NCBI GenBank assembly: GCA_963971285.1
Contig: OZ020263.1
Coordinates: 6,076,001-6,140,000, forward strand
Direction of reading: 5' to 3'
Length of the DNA stretch: 64,000 nucleotides
From: Astropecten irregularis
Taxonomy: Eukaryota > Echinodermata > Asteroidea > Paxillosida > Astropectinidae
Below, one piece after another: positions 23,748 through 34,551 of this stretch (positions are counted from its first letter, which is position 1; the number at the start of each line of letters is the position of its first letter). Made by a program: the position numbers and the translations under genes. A model generated the notes under the pieces. The model made no database searches and had not been told where the DNA came from. It saw only the letters and a list, made by a program, of their open reading frames with translations.

Positions 23748-23842
23748 ATTGGTTGGTTTTCCCCATGTTTCCATGGCAACGTTTGAATTATGGAACAATA
23801 ACTTATATTCAGCATGTTGAGTTATATTAATTCCTATAAAAA
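23748..23842 (+). promoter_or_regulatory. Promoter-like cluster: inverted CCAAT, X-box, TATA
   Basis: ATTGG (inverted CCAAT) at 23748-23752, a perfect RFX X-box GTTTCCATGGCAAC at 23767-23780, and TATAAAAA at 23835-23842. The order and spacing fit an RNA polymerase II promoter firing rightwards with a start near 23865. The first downstream frame of note is 24219-24473, which I do not recognise. It lies just beyond the 3' end of the CCP-F5/8C gene on the other strand. Confidence 0.45.
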
Positions 23843-24513
23843 CCCACATGTTCGTAATGAAAGTGTTTGATTAAATCTTTTCCAACCAAGGTTTCTTACT
23901 GCAAAATATTATTGGGGCATTTTATGAATCTAATCGGGTACCGGTAGATCTGTATCAAACTGTGTTTTATAGTAGGCCTATATTTAATTGTTCATAATTA
24001 TGTCATCACTCATGTTTCATCTTAAATTCACTGTACTTTATTTGAGCCAAGTTCGTTTCGTTGTAAAATTTTGCAGAAACAATACAGATGTTAAGATGCA
24101 CGTTTTTATGTGACTGACGGGAACGGGTCAGAATGTAATGCACGAAATCAAACCAAAACACTTATGTAAGATTGCATGCTTGAACGTTATGGATGCATGA
24201 CACGTCCATTATGACTGCTTGGATATTACGTACTTGATGGACAAAATCATGTCACAAAGTGCATCAAGCAGTACGTCCATTCGTTATTATTATTTACGGT
24301 GCCCGCAAAGGGACATTAGATTTTTTTTTTCATTTTCAATTTTTTTTCTCCGTTCGATAGAAGTATTACCCGTGTGTGACCGAAAGCTCTGTACTATGTC
24401 GTTTACACGAAATAAACAAATTGTCGGGTGTCCCTTTTCGGGCCTCCGCAATGATTGGGTAAAATGCAGCTAATCTTTTTTTTTTACTGGATACTTAAAA
24501 ACAGACGCAGATT

Positions 24514-24792
24514 TCTCACGTTTTGATCAAACGTGAGATTAGCATTTCTCTCATTAGCAAAGTCCGTGAGTGGTTCTCGCAATAAACGCGTTAACAAAAA
24601 GTACACAAACCCCTCTTCGCCAAGAATCTGGGCCAAATTTCAAGGTTTTGCTTACCGCAGAATTTGGCGCTTACACTTCTCATTCTACGCTTACGCGGTT
24701 AGCGTCAACTTTCCACGCTAGCATAGTAAGCGAGAAGTCCTTGGTTACGTGAACCACTCACATGTATGCACAACTGAAAATTCCTTGCTAAT
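24514..24792. repeat. Nested inverted repeats, foldback-like
   Basis: A perfect hairpin at 24514-24538 (TCTCACGTTT/AAACGTGAGA). Then GTGAGTGGTTC at 24566-24576 pairs with GAACCACTCAC at 24751-24761, and ATTAGCAA at 24552-24559 with TTGCTAAT at 24785-24792. Likely a decayed foldback element. Confidence 0.6.
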
Positions 24793-24799
24793 CCATAGA

Positions 24800-25222
24800 A
24801 TAGGATTTCCTACTTTAGTAAGCGTCGATTCCACACTTATGGTAAGTAAAGCCATGATATTGGGCCCTGATGTGAGCGAAGAGATATAACTAGGTAATTG
24901 GTTGATTAGGGACTAAACAGAGGTAAGTTGGATTAATGTCAACTGACTCTAATCCAAATAGATAAGATAATCCTGCGTTTAAAAGATTTTAAGATCAGTC
25001 GCCACAAAGACCAAGCCCGTGAGCTTGGATTAATGTTAATGGTTAAGACGATCTCTGTGATAATGTATGCTATGTACAGTTCAATGAGAAGAAAATATTC
25101 GAAATGAATGTGATAAGTTAACCGAGTTACACTGAATAAGGTTTGCTTCAATTAGTAGAATTTGAGAGGATTTGTACAGATGAAATGTCCAAATGTTCAA
25201 AGGTTTCTGAGACATAATAGGC
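24800..25222. other. Region beyond the gene's stop codon
   Basis: Presumed 3' UTR and flank of the minus-strand gene. No clear poly-A signal was found. The minus frame at 24939-25151 is not conserved with anything here. Confidence 0.4.
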
Positions 25223-25384
25223 TCAATAATTCAGACGACATCCAAGTAGCTCAAACCGCAGACAATAATAATAACCACTACCACTGTATTTGTCCAATGC
25301 TTCCAGTCTCACCAGGGTGGCCTGGATGGTCTCTTTAAAGAGTTGAATAACAGTCGAACCCTTCACTGTGTTACCACTGAAGAT
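25223..25384 (-). CDS. F5/8 type C (discoidin) domain, exon 3 of 3, with stop
   Basis: The acceptor has a good pyrimidine tract (TTTGCTGTCTCTTCAG), phase 0. The 53 codons include FSGNT (family 'FPGN.D'), a strand with TLVRLEAL, and the closing CLRFELLGC signature, followed three residues later by TGA. The extra Cys in CLRF and the WC in exon 1 form a pair often seen in invertebrate discoidin domains. The stop makes this the natural 3' end of the gene. I see no clear AATAAA within the next few hundred bases downstream, so the 3' UTR end is not placed. Confidence 0.77.
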   Translation of the reverse strand: MFSGNTVKGSTVIQLFKETIQATLVRLEALDKYSGSGYYYCLRFELLGCRLNY

Positions 25385-25639
25385 CTGAAGAGACAGCAAA
25401 GAGGACATTATTTTAAGAAATTTGATTTCCAACCTTAGGCTGCAGAACATGTATCTACGGAAGTCTGTTTAGGACATACGCCTGGGCGAAAAAGTAATCC
25501 ACCCGCTCGGAATAATAATCCTTTTGGATGGAAAAGTAATTCCAGTAATAGTAATAGCTTTCTCCGAATAGTTTCTTAGTCATGTCCTCAATACACTTCC
25601 ATATGTATAAGGACAGTGAAGGACAGTTGAAGACGTGCA

Positions 25640-25935
25640 AAGAATAATGAGATTAAATGCACGTTTCCTCACATCAATAATCGCTATTATTTGGGTCGCG
25701 ATTTCGTTCTTTTAGGCGACAATTTAGGTACAAATTTCCATACTGGATTCAAATCGTTGCGCGCGTAGCACCGGATGTCAGGTCAAATTCAGGTCAAACG
25801 TCGAAAATGGCGCATGCGCAGTTTGATTTAGAAATCGAACTGGTAAGGTTTCGGTCGGCCTGTTTGAAACACGACAGAAAATAATCGCGACGCGATTCAA
25901 AGTAGCGCTTTTAGTGTGTGTGAACGGGCCTTAGA
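25640..25935. other. CpG-bearing intronic segment, one end of a repeat
   Basis: Contains GCGCATGCGCA (NRF1-like) near 25812, the palindrome AATCGCGACGCGATT near 25884, and GTGTGTGAACGGGCCTTA, which resembles the terminal inverted repeat of hAT-type elements. The opposite end was not found. Confidence 0.4.
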
Positions 25936-26093
25936 TTAAGAGTGAGGTAGCAAAGAAGACGTGGAGTTCCAGTAAGGGGGAAGTTTCTCGTAGGAAAGCC
26001 ATGACTTGACTTGGGCATTGAACTAATAACAGATCAGTGCAGCAATGAAGAGGGACAGGGATTCATGTATGTATCATAATATTATATCATTAC

Positions 26094-26268
26094 CTCAGTG
26101 GCTCCGTTGGTATCCTTGACGTGTTCATATACCTCTGGCAATGATGATTCAGTCTGATATGACACTTGGTACTGTGTCACACGAGAGTTACCCGAGCTTC
26201 CCTGGGTGATGACGCCGGACACCAGGGTACTGGTCACGAGATTCACTTCAACCCAAAGATCTGTATCA
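26094..26268 (-). CDS. F5/8 type C (discoidin) domain, exon 2 of 3
   Basis: This 175-bp exon supplies the core of the F5/8C domain. LWVEVNL matches the family's 'W(I/L)(Q/E)VDLG' strand, VSGVITQG the next conserved strand, and VTQYQVSYQTESS the 'V..Y.(V/L).YS.D' strand. One base completes the codon split by the phase 2 intron, and 58 codons end exactly at GAG/GTAATG (phase 0). The acceptor is AATTTATTAG. Together with the flanking exons it gives about 160 residues, close to the family's usual 150. Confidence 0.8.
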
Positions 26269-26427
26269 CTAATAAATTAAACAGACATCCCAAAACTGTT
26301 GAAATAATTGCTCCCTAGCTTATGGTCAATTCAACATTTCAAAACTTTGAAGAGATTCGGATTGTTTCACATTATTTGTTTCTCTGTGTACAGAAATGGT
26401 ACAGGCTTGTGTATTGGTCTAGGGGCC

Positions 26428-26572
26428 ACTTTCACAAGACGCTCAGATTAATCTTTGAGTTGTCAATATCGTTATGGTAATTTGTATCTTGACATCACAC
26501 TTTGCTTAGCTATTAAGATTGATTCGCGATTTCAGAATAATCTCAGTGCTTTATGAAATCCACCACAGGTCA
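26428..26572. mobile_element. Short MITE with imperfect inverted ends
   Basis: Left end GGGCCACTTTCACAAGACGC, right end (reverse complement) GTGGATTTCATAAAGCACTG with continued pairing into AGATTA. The 'gggcc.(g/c)tttcacaa' type of end is common in animal MITEs. Lies in the intron before F5/8C exon 2. Confidence 0.55.
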
Positions 26573-26700
26573 TAGAAAATACATAAGTGCGTCTTTGAAA
26601 TTATTCTTATTATACAGAGCGTCGAATGAATCAGCAGCGAATATTACGTAGGTCTGGGCTTCGTAAAATGCTTTGTCACCATATCGGGCGATACAATTGT
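26570..26700 (-). pseudogene. Decayed LINE C-terminal fragment
   Basis: A minus-strand frame reads RYGDKAFYEAQTYVIFAADS and then FKDALMYFL followed by a stop. It lines up with the end of the LINE protein at 30.7 kb (RYGDRAFSV...LWNNLP...FKSRLKAHLF). No other LINE part is visible upstream, so it is a short relic. It sits in the intron between F5/8C exons 1 and 2. Confidence 0.55.
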
Positions 26701-27418
26701 AACGTTGGCTACTATGGGTCCACAATAGTAAATAGAATACCAATGACCTTAGTGTAAAAACCCTCAACTCCACGTTCAAAAAACCTCATACATGCAGGAG
26801 TCTCTCAGTTTTTGGTGCAATACTGCAAATGGTAATTTGATCCTCATATATCTATTTTTTTTCCATTTTTGGTTGGTCAGCCGCTCAGAGTTTTTGCTAA
26901 TTGCACCAAAAATGTATCACCCCCTCCCAAAAAAAACATTTCTCAAACCCACTTGCTGCCAGTTTTCTCGAAGCAACCCTCCACATTGAAAGCGAAATAG
27001 CGGCAAGAGCCAACATTTCTCAAGTCTCCACAATAGCTTACAACACTGAACCCCCACAGGTTGTGACAATTTGTTTTAATCACACAATAAATTAACGACC
27101 CCAAATGCATATTTCAGTCTGCAAATTTGAGGGAATACAAATTGTGATAATTAGCTCGGCACATTGATTTTTGAGCTATTTAGTGCAGTGTACCCATATG
27201 GCAGAGGTCAGCGAGGATTATATGGTATAGTATTCATCATCCGTGGCGCAGTTGACTACATGAGGATTATTGAAAGTTCTGACTGGTTACCAATTAGGTT
27301 TATGTGTCTCTATATTTTTTTTATAAAGAGCATATGTCTATAGATTACAGCTGTGCAGCGCCTTGGTGGCTGCTTTCACATGCTCTCTCTCCTTTTTAGC
27401 TATGACTTATTTTTCACC

Positions 27419-27976
27419 ATGGAGTCACTCTCATTTTACGACATTTTGTGCCTGATTGTGGTGGCAATTCTGTCTGAGAATTACACAGTGTTTTATTGGC
27501 CCACTACACTCTACCACTTGGACTCCACATCTTCACCGTGGTCTATTCACTCTGTTCACTCTGCCATACCACTGAATGGTAACACTGAAAAGGAGCTCCT
27601 TCTTGCCTTGGACACTTTTCATGTGGACTGCCCAACAATGACTGCTGACCTGGGACTCATTCAGTACTCTGCACTGATTCTACGCAGCCTTTGTCCTGCT
27701 TACAATAGCAATGATTGCCAACTGGAAAAAGAGGTCAGCCTCAAAATTAAATCCCTCCACATACAGTGTAAACCATGCCCTATCCATGAACATATCCTGC
27801 TTCATCAACCAATAGCTTCAGCCTGGAAGAAGGGAAGGAGGAAGAGATGGAGAAAGCGTGGAAAAAGAGGTGGAAAGTGGACCAAACTCGACACCAAATT
27901 CCTTGTATTGTCTCTGACATCCGTCAAGCAGTTCAACACCAAAGACAGAGATCAAATCTACTACCCGTTCATCTGA
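27419..27976 (+). pseudogene. LINE N-terminal coding region, frame 2
   Basis: Open frame starting MESLSFYDILCLIVVAIL and reaching an Arg/Lys-rich stretch (RKRWRKRGKRGGKW) that is also present in the LINE at 61.9 kb (RRRGKRGGKRR). In the intact protein this would lead straight into the endonuclease, so its continuation in another frame from about 27880 marks a frameshift. The hydrophobic N terminus has no family I recognise. Nucleic-acid binding by the basic stretch is an inference from composition. Confidence 0.5.
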
Positions 27977-29349
27977 CAGATACCCTGGTTCATCCCCCGA
28001 AGGACAATTGCTTGAAGTTGTGTCAGTGGAATGCTCGTTCCATGAACAACAAGACAACAGCGATAAGTGATTTTATTCTTGACCGGGACTTAGACATGTT
28101 TGTTATAACCGAATCTTGGCTGAAGGGTGATTCCCAGGATGACCCTGTCATAGCAGACATAAGTTCCACTCTACCAGACTACCGTATCGTGCACGCTCCT
28201 CGAGGAGCACGTGGTGGTGGCAATTGTGTGATCTTCCGCTCGAATCTTCATATCTCTTTGAATGACAGTAGCTGCGTTCAATCATTTGAGCACATGGACA
28301 TGACTGTACGTGTCTCATCGTCAGCTACATTCAGGCTGATTGCCATATACCGACCGCCTTCTTCGAGGAAGAATAAACTTACATTTGATATGTTTGTTCG
28401 TGAATTCTCCAAGCTGGTTGAATCAGTATCTATAGCCCATCACCAGCATGTCCTGATTGGGGATTTCAACATACATGTAGACAATAATGCAAATGTGGAT
28501 TCTAAGACATTCCTTGACATCCTGTATGCAGCTGGTCTTCACCAACATGTTGAAGAGTCAACACATAGTGCAGGTCACACACTCGATCTGCTTATTACAC
28601 GAAACATTGACCATCCTATCCGTGCAACTGAATGCATCTCTGGACTGCCTTCTGATCACGGGCCAGTTCAATGTTTGCTTAACTTCACTCGCCCTGTCCC
28701 CACTAAGAAGCTGGTTTCTTACCGCAAACTTAAAGACATCGATGTCAGTCTTTTTAAGAAAGACTTGCTGAATTCTCTTCAGGAGCTGCCTGTCATTTCC
28801 GGAGCTTCAGAACTGGCTGACCGGTACAACAGTCTTCTGTGTGAAACGCTTGACAAACATGCTCCAGAAAAATCAACTCTTGTCTCAGTCAGACCTATGG
28901 CTCCCTGGTATTCTGAGGAACTTAAGGATGCCAAACGCTTAAAACGCCGCGCTGAACGAAGATACGCTAAGTCTGGCTTAGAGATCCATAGACAACTGTA
29001 CGTGGCAGAGTGCAAATCTTACAACCAACTTCTGTTTGAATCCAAGTCTACATATATGAGAACTGAAATTATGCAGCTCGATGCCAGAGGGCTCTTCCAG
29101 TTCGTTCAAAAAATGACTGTACCCTCATCAACTCAACCTCTCCCGAGCCACGATTCTGATGAAGAATTAGCCAACACATTCGGAGACTTTTTCAGTGAAA
29201 AGGTACGCTTAATAATCAAGAAACTGGATGGACATCAGGCAAATGCTTGTGAAAATGTAACTGAAAGCAAATTATCTGCATTTACACCAGTTTCTGAATG
29301 TGAGATCGAAAAGGTGATTCGTGACAGCGCATCAAAATCTTGCCGATAA
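27847..29349 (+). pseudogene. LINE APE-type endonuclease and linker to RT
   Basis: Frame 1 carries an APE endonuclease: LCQWNARSM near residue 58, VITESWLKGD, RLIAIYRPPSS, the GDFNIHVD catalytic block near residue 205, and SDHGPVQCLL with the catalytic Asp-His. The segment HTLDLLITR is typical of the CR1/L2 group. After about residue 300 comes the long linker of these elements (APWYSEELKDAKRLKRRAER). The frame ends at a TAA at 29347, at a position where related elements have Leu-Asp-Pro; the same frame reopens at once, so this is one point change. The enzyme nicks target DNA to prime reverse transcription. Confidence 0.85.
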
Positions 29350-30411
29350 GACCCGGTTCCAACGTGGCTGATGAAGGGATGTCTCCAAGAGCTGTTGCCA
29401 TTAGTCTCTGAAATAGTCAACACATCCTTGTCCTGTGGAGTCGTGCCTACCTCATTCAAGACTTCTCATGTCGTTCCAGTCTTGAAGAAACCCAACTTGG
29501 ATCACAATAACTTGACAAACTATAGACCTATCGCTAATGAAATGTTCATTGCCAAAGCTCTTGAAAAGATAGTTGCTGCCCAGATCCGGGAGTATCTGAA
29601 TCATAACACACTGCTTCCAGAAGTACAGTCGGCATATCGAGAGCATCATTCAACGGAAACTGCACTGTTAAAAGTTCACAATGACCTCCTTCTCGCCATC
29701 GACAAAGGTCATGAGGCAATTCTGGTTATGCTGGATTACTCTGCGGCATTTGATACCATTGACCACACGGTCATGATACAGAGATTCCTACACAACTATG
29801 GAATTGATGGAGTGGTCTTGAAGTGGCCGACTTCCTACTTGCAAGATCACAAGCAGGTAGTTATTGTAAACGGTGCGCAATCTGACACATATCCACTCAA
29901 CTGGGGCGTTCCTCAGGGATCAGTGATGGGACCCCTATATTTTTTTTTTAATACGGGACCTCTCAGCAATGTCATCAGTGCTCACCAGGGTGTCCATCAC
30001 ATGATGTACGCGGATGACACGCAGGTATATGTTATCATTCAGCAAAGCGAACTGTCTCTTGGAGTAACAAGGCTTGAAGAATGCATCAAGGATATAAAGT
30101 CATGGGCCTGCTGCAACAACCTTCTGTTGAATGGTAATAAGACTGAAGTGATACATGTAACATCTCAGTTTCGTCAGTCCAATGACCCACCAACTCTCAA
30201 CATTGATGGTACACATGTTTTGCCCTCATCTTCCATCAAGGATCTTGGTGTTCTAATCGATAACTCATTGAACCTCAAGAAACACATCAGCAAAGCATGC
30301 CGTGCAGAATCGGGAAAATTCGCAACTACTTGGACAAAACTTCCACTGAACGTCTTGTTAATAATGCTTTTGTTACCCCCCATCTTGATTATTGTAACAG
30401 CCTGCTTATAA
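29350..30411 (+). pseudogene. LINE reverse transcriptase
   Basis: Same frame as the endonuclease, directly after the stop. RT blocks in order: PTWLMKGCL, VVPVLKK, NYRPIANE, SAYREHHSTETALLKVHNDL, a catalytic LDYSAAFDTIDH, WGVPQGSVMGPL, and MMYADDTQVY with the active-site Asp pair. A run of nine T at 29941-29949 gives LYFFFNTGP where the family has 'LLF.LYT.PL', suggesting slippage damage. The frame drifts after HISKACR (about 30300) and the C-terminal region continues in frame 3. Confidence 0.85.
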
Positions 30412-30839
30412 ACCTACCAATTTCCCACCTTGCCCCCCTTCAGCACATCCAAAATACAGCTGCTCGTCTCATCACCCGAACAAGAAAAACTGAACATATC
30501 ATACCTGCAATCCGCTCATTACACTGGCTTTTAATTCCACAACGAATCAAATTCAAAATACTTCTCCTTACTTACAAAGCTCGACATGAGCTTGCACCAC
30601 CATATATCTGCGACCTTATATCTCCCAAAAGACACACTTCATCCATCAACCTGAGATCATCATCATCTTCACATCTACAATTAGCACATGGTCCACGTAC
30701 CCACACCCGCTATGGCGATCGTGCCTTTTCAGTTTGCTCTCCCATTCTTTGGAATAATCTCCCTTCTGACATTCAAAATGCCCCCACAGTTGTTACTTTT
30801 AAGAGTAGACTTAAAGCACACCTCTTTAAGCAACAATAA
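30297..30839 (+). pseudogene. LINE C-terminal region in shifted frame
   Basis: Frame 3 continues the LINE protein after a frameshift: IRNYLDKTSTERLVNNAFVT, LDYCNSLLINLP, LQHIQNTAARLITR, LHWLLIPQRIKFKILLLTYK, then RYGDRAFSVCSPILWNNLP and FKSRLKAHLFKQQ before the stop. This is the standard C-terminal end of L2/CR1-group proteins. The short 3' UTR and ATT tail follow within 115 bp. A decayed fragment of the same region lies on the minus strand at 26570-26700. Confidence 0.82.
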
Positions 30840-31081
30840 TCACATTATGTACTTAAATTTGATGTTATTCTTAATTTTGTTTTCCTACGCTGTACAGCGC
30901 TTAGAAACCTTTGTATTAGGCGCTTTATAAATTGTATTTATTATTATTATTATAGACCTGATTCTACCTCGTTCTCGATATTCACCTCAACACCACGTGA
31001 CCTAGCGCGGTGCGACCAAGGGAGTTGATTTTGCTGCTGAACCTCGCGATGTTCAGATGTGACAAGGCTGTCAGTGATGGC

Positions 31082-31213
31082 GAAGTTTATAATAGTAGGG
31101 TGCACAGCATGGCTGGACAACCAGCAGAGCGTGGGGTGTTGACCCTGAGCCCGCAGGATGAAGAACTGCTTGCCATCCTATCACCTCAATCGTGTAAGTT
31201 ACATCATGGTTAG
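31082..31213 (+). pseudogene. Possible N-terminal ORF1 fragment of DIRS-like element
   Basis: A short frame reading MAGQPAERGVLTLSPQDEEL then LLAILSPQS lies just inside the left inverted repeat, where a Gag-like ORF1 would begin. Further acidic codons occur near 31505-31540 in another frame. I recognise no domain; the placement is the only support. Confidence 0.3.
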
Positions 31214-32113
31214 ATGGTCATCAAGGCTCAGGGTTTCTCGACACTTCATCTGGGTTTCCACCCTCACAGCCTTGTGCTGACCATGAGTTAAAGTGGCCTA
31301 CGAAATCGCCATGATTAAAACGAGAGTGGATTTACACTTGGATAATTTCGAAACTGAACCTACATGTTCCCCAGATAGCATTGCTCTAAGTCAGATGAAA
31401 GATGCAATGTAATCAATTCGGACTAGTATCACCATGGAGCTAGGAAGTGGTATCACTAAGCAATTTCAATAATTTCCCCATATGTTCCCGGCTGTTCAGT
31501 CTAATGACGAGACCGAGAATGAATCTGAATCATAGTGTGAGGTTGCCATTGAAAAAAAAACGGCATAAAATAGACAGTAGAAAAAACCACTATGATCATG
31601 ATTTCAGCGTCGCTTTATAAGATACTTGAAGAAACAAACCCTGACACAATCAGCACTAGTGATGTGATAATTCTGATCAAATGATTTATTTACAAATATT
31701 GCACTGGATTATCGGTAAGATGAACAGACTACTGAGGCAGTACATGCTCAGTTAGCATCCATTGCAAATCCTATAATGAGAGACAAATTGTCCAATGAAA
31801 AACCGAAAAGTAATAATAACTTCAACAGACAAAATAACTATTGAAAGGTAATTATTATATTAGAGTGAGCAAATTTTATTTGTGATAATTTATGTCGAGC
31901 AGTACTCGCTCACAGGATGTAAAAGTTCAAAAATTGGAACACTTTTCGTTAAGTCAGTTGTTCATAGGATCCAGCTCGAGAATCAACGTATACCGCTTCA
32001 AATGTCCAAAAGAAAGAACGAGCTTAATTTAATCAACTTGATATAAAATCACTGTTGCGATATGCAACTGATGCGACTCACTATATCAGCTATCAGCTAA
32101 CTATCAGCTGAAT

Positions 32114-32374
32114 ATGCGACGCAGGGCATTTATCCAACAAGATATCAGTGCCAACTTCACACATCTTTGTCATCCAACTGTTTACTTCACCCAACAACTT
32201 TTTGGGGATGACCCACCTCAACAATTTAAAGATATGTCAGAAGTAAATAAGGTTGGATTGAAATTAGCAGCCGCTCTCTGTGGGGGACGTGGGAGAGGGC
32301 GATCAGGGCACAGGTCATTTGGCAGAGCTGGCTATCAGTACCGGGGCGCAAGAGGCACTACAAGCCGTACTTAA
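32114..32374 (+). pseudogene. DIRS ORF1 (Gag-like) C-terminal remnant
   Basis: An 86-residue frame has RRRAFIQQDISANFTHLC, then QLFGDDPPQQFKDMSEVNKV, then a Gly/Arg-rich tail (GGRGRGRSGHRSFGRAG). DIRS ORF1 proteins commonly carry an 'LFGDDL.K.VKDI.E.NK' block followed by a basic Gly/Arg-rich end, so this is probably the Gag-like C terminus. Related codons before and after it are lost to frameshifts. Confidence 0.55.
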
Positions 32375-32459
32375 GGGGGCCTAGAGCCGACGGTCATGGT
32401 ACAGCGGCAAATAGTTGAACAAGAACAAGTAAAACAGGAGGTGAGACAACTTCCTAGTA

Positions 32460-33780
32460 AATTGCTCAGTAGAAACCCCTATAGCAGGCCAGTTGAAAAC
32501 TTTATTTCATTTTGGAGAAACATTGCCTGAGATAAACATGTTCTCCTTTTGAATTCCAAAATCCCTATAAGTTTGGAATTTAAAGGGTTGCTTCAGAGCC
32601 ACCAGCAGACATTGATTTGCTCGAGACGGAACAAATATCTCATGATTTGGAAACAGATGAGCTGGTCAAACATGATGTAAAACACTCTCTCCATACAAAA
32701 GAGGCAGATTGGCTCGGTTCTTCAGTAATTTCCCTGGTTTCCAAACAGTGGCACCTTTAGAATGATTCTTGAAACATTCTGAAAAATGTTGATTTACATC
32801 TTGCCTATCACTGCAGAAGAATACCAATAATTCCTTAAATGCTCATGCGAAAAACACTTTATACTAATGTACTTGTCTATAAAATGGTTTGGCCTCGGCC
32901 CCTAGAATATTTGCTTTTTTGATGAAGCCAGTTTATTCAACCCTAAGAAAGAAGTGTTTTTATCTGTTAGTTTATATTGATGACTCTTGTACTTGCAAGG
33001 AGATACTAAAGAAGAATGTGCCGTAAATGTTCCTCATTCCACCAAGTTGATTACAAATCTGGAGTTGTGTGTTCACCCCGAGAAATCCGTGTTCTGAATT
33101 CTGTCGATAAGATGGTTGAACAACACCTATTAAGGTAGTAAAGTCTCGACAAGAGATTACTTGTGTGTTACACAAGAACCTGATTATAATTCAGGATGTT
33201 GTGTCTACTATTGGCCTGATTGTTGCCTGCTTTCCAGGGGTTGAATATGGACAATGATTCAACTCTGGTTCTTGGTGCATTGACCAGGATATTTGGATAT
33301 CTGCTCTTATCATCCTTGCAGGATCGTAGAATGTTGCTACCAGAGTCAACCAGAGTCTACTGGATTATTTAATGATAGGACTGAATGGATGCTAAAGCCC
33401 AAGGTTTATAGTCGCATTCAATCCCTTTGGGCGATATATCAATAGATCTATTTGCATCCTGACTGAATAAGCGAATCTTGCGCTATGTTTCATGGAGGCC
33501 AGACCCAGACGCTGTCTGTTTTGATGCCTGTTCAATATCATGCAAACCTTAATGTGATTCTTCCTTTCAGCATGATCGTCATGTGCCTTCAGAAAATACA
33601 CCTGGAAGAAACAGAGTAGATATTAATATTCCCACTCTGGACAACACAATCATGGTTTCCCAGACTCATAGGAATGCAGGCAGACAAGCCAGTTCTACTG
33701 CCAAGACATAGACCAAGATACTACCTGAGGTGTATTTCACTTACAGACATTCCTTGAATACACGTAGGCTGTCAAAGAAT
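32460..33780 (+). pseudogene. DIRS reverse transcriptase / RNase H / methyltransferase remnants
   Basis: Pieces in all three frames match DIRS order. About 32750: GTFRMIL (RT template-grip region). At 32962: SLYIDDSCTC, the RT active site with the DIRS-type YIDD. At 33045: KLITNLELCVHPEKSVF. At 33190: IQDVVSTIGLIVACFPGVE, the RNase H start typical of DIRS. At 33380: TEWMLKP, followed by YVSWRPDPDAV. Near 33560: PFSMIVMCLQKIHLEE. Several stops and shifts separate them, so nothing can be made from it now. Confidence 0.65.
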
Positions 33781-34180
33781 GAGCCTGGTTAGTCCACAGT
33801 TGTAATAATTATTATGCAATGTTATAAATCAAACGTGTTTGCATAATGATATCATCGGATTGCTATTACTGCTGATGCAAACTAAGGATTTGAAATATGG
33901 TATGATTAGATGAATGGAATGGGGGATTGAGCAGCAATACTTGTTGCAACAAGAATATTAATCAATTAACTGATTGAATAAAAACCAGTTTCAAGTTGTA
34001 TGAATTAACATAAATCTCCATTGCACTACAGTGGCTCATGCATTATCCTGCTCTGAAGTATCACGTGGTCTCGAGATGAATATCGAGAACGAGGTAAAAT
34101 CGTATTGAATGTGGATTGGGATTCTATCGAATGATCAATAGAACTGATGGAGCACGTGACCGACACATGCAAAACAATTT

Positions 34181-34520
34181 ACAGTTGCCCCACCCAGTGT
34201 GTGTTGTGTTGGCTGTTGATGTTGGTCCAACGTTGGCTAAAAGTTAGTATGCTTTACCACTGTGCGAGTGATACCTGACTTACATTGGTTTTCAGTCGGA
34301 CAACGACCTATGTTTGTATTTGGTTGATTTCTGACGTTGGTCCGATGTTGGATGGAGGTTGGCAATTGTCATGTTGGTCCCAGGTTAGAATCCAATGATG
34401 AACACATTGGTTTTGTGGTAAAATCCCAACATAATGTTAATTGGTAACAGACGTTGCGCCTTTGTTGGAATGAGGCTGGCAACTATGAGGTTGGTATCAA
34501 ATAACCACAATGGGAACGAC
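34181..34520. repeat. Degenerate GTTGG-rich repeat
   Basis: Words such as GTTGGTCCAACGTTGG, GACGTTGGTCCGATGTTGG and AGGTTGGCAA recur irregularly over 300 bp. It looks like an old short-period tandem repeat. Confidence 0.6.
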
Positions 34521-34551
34521 TGGATTCAATATAAATCGCTGAAAGGTGAAC

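Larger units (their letters stand above)
27353..30953 (+). mobile_element. L2/CR1-group LINE, nearly full length, disabled
   Basis: This non-LTR retrotransposon lies in the 8.6-kb intron of the CCP-F5/8C gene, antisense to it. In order it holds a basic region (about 27840-27880), an APE-type endonuclease, a reverse transcriptase with YADD, the usual C-terminal region, and a 3' end with 'GGCGCTTTATAAAT' followed by an ATT microsatellite, as in L2-like families. Three visible lesions disable it: a frameshift near 27880, an in-frame TAA at 29347 and a frameshift near 30300. The 5' boundary is uncertain. The 3' tail abuts the terminal repeat of the DIRS-like element at 30960. The clade is assigned by motif style, not by a tree. 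Confidence 0.85.
30955..34104 (+). mobile_element. Decayed DIRS1-like tyrosine-recombinase retrotransposon
   Basis: The element is bounded by imperfect inverted repeats at 30960-31000 and 34061-34102 (shared core CTCGTTCTCGATATTCA), consistent with DIRS elements, which carry inverted rather than direct terminal repeats. Inside, on the plus strand, are a Gag-like C terminus (32114-32374), an RT with YIDDS, and RNase H/methyltransferase-like segments, all broken by stops and shifts. I could not recognise the tyrosine recombinase, so the class rests on the RT/RNase H signature and the inverted ends. It lies in the F5/8C intron, antisense to that gene. Confidence 0.68.
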
